This document shows positions 7,968-12,995 of a stretch of 12,995 nt of DNA, in pieces. Under the pieces are notes generated by a model. That model saw nothing but the letters and a program-made list of their open reading frames with translations, made no database searches and had not been told where the DNA came from. A program made the position numbers and the translations under genes. Numbering within the stretch: the stretch's first letter is position 1; each line of letters opens with the position of its first letter. Source of the DNA: Gymnopilus junonius (Eukaryota > Basidiomycota > Agaricomycetes > Agaricales > Galerinaceae); contig JADNYJ010000795.1 of the NCBI GenBank assembly GCA_015501075.1, positions 1-12,995 of the forward strand, given 5' to 3'.

Positions 7968-8522
7968 ATTAACAAATAAAATTTGCTCTTCTGGAGGCAT
8001 TTTTCATGGTGCAAACTCACCCTAGCTCTAAATTTTGTGCCCTATCACTAGAGAGTTTTGATTGATAAAGAATTATTTTGTGGTGTATTCAGTGACTGTT
8101 GCTGATTCACCTCCCATGAGGATTGAGTTTTTCAATAAGTTTGGTTTGTCTACCTTATAATTTACATATAAAGTCAAAATAGCTGACAATGTCTGAAATG
8201 AAGACTTGGGAGACTGAGATTTTCTTATAGAAGTAGATAATAGGCTGGCTTCAATAGCCTGGTTTGATTAACATTCTTTGTCCAAGGGTTGCAAATGTTT
8301 TCCAAAATCTATAGACTTTTCAAAGATGCAACTAATGGTATTTCTCTGTTCAACAAACTCATACATATGGCAGACAGTACACAGTATCCTTGACCTTATC
8401 AGAGATGGATTTTATCTGATTTGCCTAGTATTGCACTCTGCACAGCTATAGGTTTAGCCAAAAAAGCTAGTGGCCTACCAATATATAGCAATGCTGTGCA
8501 TGAGGAACAAATTCAACAGAAG

Positions 8523-8571
8523 GTAGTGTGTATTTCAAATTTTGTGATACTAAAGTTATTTTTCTATATAG
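8523..8571 (+). other. Intron in the decayed gene (49 nt)
   Basis: The donor is GTAGTG after ...CAACAGAAG. GATACTAAAGT is a good branch-like sequence, followed by a T-rich tract and a TATATAG acceptor. Removing it joins two sense-like blocks (HEEQIQQK and TTNKIQEHLSTLC), phase 0. Size and signals match the minus-strand introns. Confidence 0.65.
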
Positions 8572-8620
8572 ACTACAAATAAGATTCAGGAACATTTAAG
8601 CACCCTTTGCAATATGCTTA

Positions 8621-8842
8621 TTGACTCTTATGAACTCACAGGGTAGATTAATGAGAGCCTTTATATGTGCACCTCTGAAGTCCTTGGTATTCTCCCTATT
8701 CCAGAAGACATCCAATGAACTAGTGAGTGGCATTGCTAAATTTACACCTAGCATGGATTCAAAGCAAAAATACTATTTTCTTGCCAAAATGCAAGAAACA
8801 CATAAGCTAGTCCATACTCTAGATGCAAAGCAACTTTTCTGA
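8621..8842 (+). pseudogene. Longest surviving open block of the decayed gene
   Basis: This 73-codon open frame is a mix. Its first 27 codons or so lie out of the sense frame. From about 8713 it carries the sense frame (NELVSGIAKFTPSMDSKQKY and on to DAKQLF). The upstream sense frame (8572-8716) ends in PEDIQ followed by TGA, so a one-base indel lies at about 8712-8717. The sense frame goes on beyond the TGA at 8840 (RLMDENSNFNLKSKALIWKK). It should not be taken as a small gene. Confidence 0.55.
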
Positions 8843-8998
8843 AGGCTCATGGATGAGAATTCTAACTTTAATTTAAAATCTAAAGCACTAATTTGGAAGA
8901 AAGCAGTAAAAGTATAGAATCTTTATGCAGATGAAAATCCTAAAATATCATAAAAGGTTTGATCCTCACATGCATTGAGCTAGTTCAAAACTAAAGCT

Positions 8999-9006
8999 GA
9001 TCTTAT
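8999..9006. repeat. 8-bp target site duplication, left (GATCTTAT)
   Basis: It is identical to 9580-9587 on the other side of MITE copy 1. Removing the element and one copy restores GCT GAT CTT ATT TTG AAG in frame. Confidence 0.85.
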
Positions 9007-9579
9007 TAGTGTTGAAAGTCCAGTTAGGTCTGGTTATTGGGGTCCCAGGGTCACTAACCATGGTCGAGACCGGTTACCTTTACCCCAAGACCCAAATAAC
9101 CTAACCAGACTGCATATAACTGCCAAAAACTGGTTATTGCAGTTACTAACTGGTTATAACCAGAAACTTTAAAAACTGGTTATAACTGATAGTAACCAGG
9201 TATTTAGCACTCAGTATTAGTTGTAGTAATACATTTTAGCTTCCTAACGACCCAAAGAATGTTACATTTGGTTAAGAATTGACAGAGTTACAATTTTATT
9301 ACATAGAAACTGGCACTTTGATCTAAAATTCACAGATTTGACAATAACTTCGCCAATTTTTATCCATTTTTGTCGGTCTTTGGGGTCGTTTTGAAGGGAA
9401 AAATATGGGCTACCAATAACCAGTTATAACCAGTCACTAACCAGTTAGTTAACTGCAAAATAACCGGTTACTCAAAGTTCAAACTTGACTAACTGCTAAC
9501 TGCAGTCCAGTTATTTGCAGTTACAGTCCAGTTAGGTCTCGGTTATTTTCCAGTTAACTAACCTAACTTCCAAACACTA
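9007..9579 (+). mobile_element. hAT-type MITE, copy 1 (573 bp)
   Basis: The left end TAGTGTTGAAAGTCCAG and the right end CCAAACACTA are inverted. Flanks carry a perfect 8-bp target duplication GATCTTAT (8999-9006 and 9580-9587). An 8-bp duplication with TAGTGTT/CAGTGTT-type ends is characteristic of the hAT superfamily. It has no coding capacity, so it is a non-autonomous element. The subterminal parts are packed with AACTGGTTATAACCAG-type palindromic repeats. It is the most diverged of the three copies. It interrupts the sense frame ...KADLI / LKFRHK.... Confidence 0.85.
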
Positions 9580-9587
9580 GATCTTAT
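9580..9587. repeat. 8-bp target site duplication, right (GATCTTAT)
   Basis: It is the partner of 8999-9006 and directly follows AACACTA at the end of MITE copy 1. Confidence 0.85.
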
Positions 9588-10075
9588 TTTGAAGTTCAGA
9601 CACAAGGTCTCTGCTCATGGGATTGAGGCTAATGCAAAAAAGCTAATTTCATTCTTGCTTGGCCATGCCCTACTTTTGCCACAAATGTCTGCCTCTTTTT
9701 TTTCTTTTTTTATATCAAATATTTATGTATATGACATTGGGTTTAATGTTAATTCTGCATGATCTCCCCTAAGATTTGCCTGTCATTCAAAATGCAATTA
9801 AATATTTTATATTTTACATCAATTATCACTGACATTAAGCAGCTAAAAGTAGAGAGGAGACTACTGTAGTATCTGGATAGTCAAATATAGGGACTTTGAT
9901 CAATCAGCCATTTTAGGAAGATGCCATCACTAGCTGCTATGAAGCTCTAGGTTCCTTTACTATGGAAAAGTGCTATAGTGCAGAGGTAAGTTATGTACAT
10001 TTCAAGGTTATTATCTCACTGAGGTAAGTTTCATGTTCAATTCATGTGTATACTACTTAATTTCAACAGTCTTAG

Positions 10076-10092
10076 GTAAGTAAGTAAGTAAG
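10076..10092 (+). repeat. (GTAA)n microsatellite at a splice-donor-like site
   Basis: Four GTAA units and a G follow CTTAG. Each unit boundary recreates a GTAAGT donor consensus. Two single GTAAGT sites lie just upstream (9986 and 10024). Confidence 0.8.
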
Positions 10093-10178
10093 AACTGTGA
10101 GAGCTGAAATACAAAGGTCAGAATGAAGTAAGGCAAGTGCCTAGAGGCACTGCTTCCATTTTCTAAAATAGGCCCTGT

Positions 10179-10295
10179 GCATTATAATCAAGCTTGAGCA
10201 TTATAATTGGTATGCTAAATTACAAAATATCCACTTTGCATTATAATTGGATTATAATTAAGGCTCTGCATTACTAGTATTATCAGCATTATAAT
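10179..10295. repeat. GCATTATAAT repeat cluster
   Basis: GCATTATAAT occurs four times (10179, 10198, 10238, 10286), with a related GATTATAATT at about 10249. The flanking GGCCCTGTGCATTATAAT on the left and GCATTATAATGCCC on the right are partly inverted relative to each other. This could be the core of a small decayed inverted-repeat element. No target duplication was found. Confidence 0.5.
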
Positions 10296-10480
10296 GCCCT
10301 TAGCAGTTTTTCCACATCACAGGTGCACATGTGCTGGGTAAAAAAAATGTAATAAGATAACAATATGACCTTAAGTTATGAGGCCCTTTTAGGACTCATT
10401 CTTATATAGGATTGATGACTGAGGTTTGGCAGAGGGCTGTATCATGATAAAAAATACAGCAATGTCCAGTTTATTTTTAG

Positions 10481-11036
10481 TAGTATTTAAAAGTCCAGTC
10501 CAGTCTAGTTTTTGGGTGTCCAAGGACCCTAACTGAGACTGAGACTAGTTAGGTAAATTTAAAAATTTAAATAACTAGACCAGACTGCAACTAACCAGTC
10601 TTGATCAGTTTTGTGCAATTATATAACCAGTTATCAACTAGTTATAACCAGGTTTTTTTTTTACATAAATAATTGTTTTGTAGTATAAAATAAATTAATC
10701 ACTGTTTTTGTAGTCAAAATGAGCCCAAAAACATCTCAAACAGTTGAGAAATAAAAAAATTAAAGCAGATTTAATGATTTTTGAGTTTTGCTATAACTTT
10801 ATCAATGCTCAACTAAAATTTATATTTTTAGAGTTGTTTGAAAGCTATAATACATCTTTATTATCATGAAAATTTTCAAAATTTTTGACCAGTTCTAACT
10901 GGTTGACCTTGATCAGTCTTATAAATTCTAAAATTTAGACTAACTACTAACTGGACTGCAGTTACAGTTATAATCAGTTAGTATATTTTGCAGTTAGCAT
11001 AGTTATTTTCTAGACTAACCTAACATTCAAGCACTA
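10481..11036 (+). mobile_element. hAT-type MITE, copy 2 (556 bp)
   Basis: Ends are TAGTATTTAAAAGTCCAG and ...CAAGCACTA, degenerate versions of the family ends. The flanks ATTTTTAG (10473-10480) and ATTTTTAA (11037-11044) are an 8-bp duplication with one mismatch. It aligns along its length with copy 3 in the same orientation, but CpG sites of copy 3 appear here as TG or CA. No ORF is present. Removing it joins CPVYF to YTDNLRF in one frame of the host pseudogene. Confidence 0.8.
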
Positions 11037-12003
11037 ATTTTTAATATACTGATAATCTCAGGTTTTAGGCTCTCTGGTTTGTTTTCAGTATATATGTTCA
11101 TTAGTTTAAATGTTATACCTTACTGTTATCTTAAAAACTTATTTCTAATATTACAAAGTTAGCCAGGTCCCAACATTTGGTTAAACCCATTCAATCAGAA
11201 AATAAATACTGTCCAGATAGTGTTTGTCTCCCTTGACAGATGCATGACAGTCATATTGAATATTAATCATTAAACTTTTAATATGTATAGAAATATATTT
11301 GCAGGTTTAATGATGCTTGAAGTATATCTGTACTTAATTACTTGAATAGGCCTTATATATGCCATACAGTGCAATGGCCTGCACCACCAAGTGATATCAT
11401 TATCTGACCTGAAAGCCCAAGACAAGGGAAGAATTGGTTGACAATAATACAATTTGCTACAGATTGAGCTGAATCACTGGTTAAGAGCAGAAAATGATGT
11501 TAGAATTGGTAGATACAAGTCAAAAATGTATTATATTAGGCCTATTTATTTGGGATAAAGTTATGCATTTAGAGGCCCTACTGGACCCCCTCCCAGGATA
11601 GTGTCTCAGCATTTGCCAGTCAGTACCCCTTGGCTCAAGCCATTGGAGTTCCAATTCACATTAGCTTGAGTTCAGATCAAACTAGCTTATATACACAAGC
11701 CTTTGTAGTCACTACACATTTCTATACAGGAGTTAACCTTTTGTCCTTATACTACATACTCATTGTTACCCCAACAAAGCTTAGTTCTGTTTACCTTGTG
11801 TGACTCTGCTCTTGGTGATTTCCTGTCCATTGCCATAACAGGCTTATAGCAACACTATGAACAGTGATGAAAATCAATCAAATCAGTCTATTTCTGTTAG
11901 CCATATATACACCAATCAGTGATTTAATTTATCTGAGAATGCCCAAGTGAGTATCACAAAGAAATTAAGAATATTAGCAAATTTGTCAGTTCAGGTCATG
12001 ATG

Positions 12004-12011
12004 ATGGTGAA
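12004..12011. repeat. 8-bp target site duplication, left (ATGGTGAA)
   Basis: It is identical to 12628-12635. The pre-insertion site reads GGT CAT GAT GAT GGT GAA GAT GAC in the sense frame. Confidence 0.9.
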
Positions 12012-12627
12012 TAGTGTTTGAAGTCCATCCAGTCTGGTTATTTGGTGCCCAAGGACCCTAACCAAGACCAAGACCAGTTAGGTAAATTTAGAAATGTCTA
12101 AATAACCAGAGACTGCAACTAACCAGTCTTGATCAGTCTTGTGCAGTTATTTGGCAGTTACATAACTGGTTTTAACTGGTTACAGTTATAACCAGTATCA
12201 ACCAGTTATAACCAGTTTTTTGCATAAATAATTGTCCGTAGTGTAAACTAAATAAATCACAATTTTTACAGTCAAAGCGAGCCCAAGAATATCACAAACG
12301 GTTGAGAAATGATAAAATAGAGCAGATTCAATGATTTTTCGCAAGTATTGCTATAACTTTCTTAATTCTCAACCGAATTTTACGTTCTTTGGGTCGTTCG
12401 AAAGGTATAATATGTGGGTATAATCGTGCAAAATTTTAGAATTTTATGACAGGTCCTAACTGGTTAAGACCGGTTTAAGCGGTTACAAAATTCTAAAAAT
12501 CCGGACTAACCACTAACTGGACTGCAGTTACAATTACAATCGGTTAGTATATTTTGCAGTTAGCATCGGTTAAAGTCCGGTTCAGCTCGGTTAATTTCCG
12601 GTTAATTAACTGGACTTCCAAACACTA
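12012..12627 (+). mobile_element. hAT-type MITE, copy 3 (616 bp)
   Basis: Ends are TAGTGTTTGAAGTCC and GGACTTCCAAACACTA, near-perfect inverted repeats of about 16 bp. The 8-bp duplication ATGGTGAA is perfect (12004-12011 and 12628-12635). It retains CpG-containing motifs such as CCGGTTAA and GGGTCGTTCGAAAGG, which are lost in copy 2, so it is probably the youngest. There is no coding capacity. It sits 25 bp before the TAA at the end of the decayed gene. Confidence 0.9.
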
Positions 12628-12635
12628 ATGGTGAA
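12628..12635. repeat. 8-bp target site duplication, right (ATGGTGAA)
   Basis: It is the partner of 12004-12011 and follows AACACTA at the end of MITE copy 3. Confidence 0.9.
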
Positions 12636-12662
12636 GATGACCAAGGCCTGCTGAGTCAGTAA

Positions 12663-12995
12663 TGCTGCTCTCCCTTTCCTCCTTCTCCTTTCCCTCTTTC
12701 CTTTTTCAATTTATGATTTATTTTTGATTTCCTTTTTTATCTCAGCAATAGTCATTGGTATTGCATCTAATTTTGTACAGAAAAAACTAAGGAAATGTCC
12801 CTTTCTTATTTTCTTTTCTTTCCTTTCCTTTTCCTTCTTCTTTCATTTTATTTTTATTTTCCATTCCAACAGCATTAGTAGTATCAGACCCTATTTATTA
12901 CTGCAGAATTGAATACTACACTATACTATTGCTACATGAACATTGTACTACTGAAATAATGGCCTAGGCAAACAGAATTACTACAGCCACCAGCC
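12663..12995. other. Pyrimidine-rich 3' flank
   Basis: From about 12668 to 12870 the plus strand is dominated by C/T tracts (CCCTTTCCTCC, TTTCTTTCCTTTCC). The 62-codon open frame at 12724-12912 consists mostly of Phe/Ser/Ile codons from these tracts and is not a convincing gene. It may be the former 3' UTR and intergenic region of the decayed gene. Nothing else is recognised up to the window end. Confidence 0.5.

Larger units (their letters stand above)
7760..12662 (+). pseudogene. Long decayed intron-containing gene, unidentified, hit by three MITEs
   Basis: I do not recognise the protein. Sense-like blocks follow one another on the plus strand. They are: 7968-8270 (e.g. VADSPPMRIEFFNKFG, EVDNRLASIAWFD), 8271-8522 (GLQMFSKIYRLFKDATNG, KKASGLPIYSNAVHEE), 8572-9006 (MLIDSYELTG, SKQKYYFLAKMQETHKLVH), 9580-9985 (HKVSAHGIEANAKKLISF), about 10430-10480 with 11037-11095, 11304-11557 (SLSDLKAQDKGRIG, IELNHWLRAENDVRIGRY), 11576-11800 (ASQYPLAQAIGVPIHISLSS) and 11940-12662, ending GEDDQGLLSQ with a TAA at 12660-12662. 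Stops and frame changes are frequent, for example TAA 8158, TGA 8194, TGA 8215, TAG 8644, TGA 8840, TAG 8915, TAA 8951, TGA 8960, TAG 8981, TAG 9867, TAG 9888 and TGA 9897. Each of these could come from CAA, CAG or CGA by one C-to-T change. One gene or two neighbours cannot be told apart. The 5' end is uncertain. Confidence 0.55.

Noticed and set aside
10076..10092. Telomere- or CRISPR-like short repeat
   Set aside because: It is a 4-bp microsatellite with no spacers and no telomeric G-run; only a simple repeat is supported.
11270..11452. 60-codon minus-strand ORF
   Set aside because: The plus strand over the same bases reads as sense sequence of the decayed gene; the minus ORF is short and has no motif.
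9007..12627. Solo LTRs of a retrotransposon
   Set aside because: The three elements have inverted rather than TG...CA ends, 8-bp rather than 4-6-bp duplications, and internal palindromic repeats, so a hAT-type MITE fits better.
12724..12912. 62-codon Phe/Ser/Ile-rich ORF
   Set aside because: It is produced by C/T tracts and has no recognisable domain.

Overview
The window reads as AT-rich, transposon-laden nuclear DNA of a filamentous fungus, most likely an agaricomycete basidiomycete. The evidence is short introns (about 49-75 nt) with GTAAGT-type donors, CTAAT/CTAA branch-like motifs and YAG acceptors, remnants of an agaricomycete-style LINE, and hAT-type MITEs. No bacterial gene organisation, rRNA, tRNA or CRISPR is visible. 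The genus cannot be fixed from the sequence alone.

Layout. (1) 1-384: AT-rich flank with one dubious open frame. (2) 385-3178, minus strand: one decayed multi-exon gene of unknown function, with a charged N-terminal part, a low-complexity Asn/Asp/Thr-rich middle and a Lys/Ser-rich tail. At least five introns can be placed. It carries at least one in-frame stop and several frameshifts. (3) 3179-3897: a promoter-like stretch for that gene, then repeats built on TCCTATAGGA-like palindromes. (4) 3898-4943, plus: 5'-truncated LINE copy with a poly(A) tail. (5) 4944-6190: non-coding, with degenerate tandem repeats. (6) 6195-7281, plus: a second, more decayed LINE copy containing RNase H-like sequence and cut off at its 3' end. 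(7) 7283-7615: a G-rich GGGACT minisatellite. (8) About 7760-12662, plus: a long decayed intron-containing coding region that I do not recognise. Many of its stops are explicable by C-to-T change. It is interrupted by three MITEs of one family (9007-9579, 10481-11036, 12012-12627). (9) 12663-12995: pyrimidine-rich flank.

The clearest new observation is in part 8. The three MITEs share TAGTGTT...AACACTA-type ends and 8-bp target duplications (GATCTTAT, ATTTTTAG/A, ATGGTGAA), as expected for hAT elements. Removing each MITE with one duplication copy rejoins readable protein sequence, so all three entered what had been exons of the same region. MITE copies 2 and 3 differ largely at former CpG sites, which points to cytosine-methylation or RIP-like decay. 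No intact, confidently functional protein-coding gene is visible; this looks like a graveyard of host genes and transposons.
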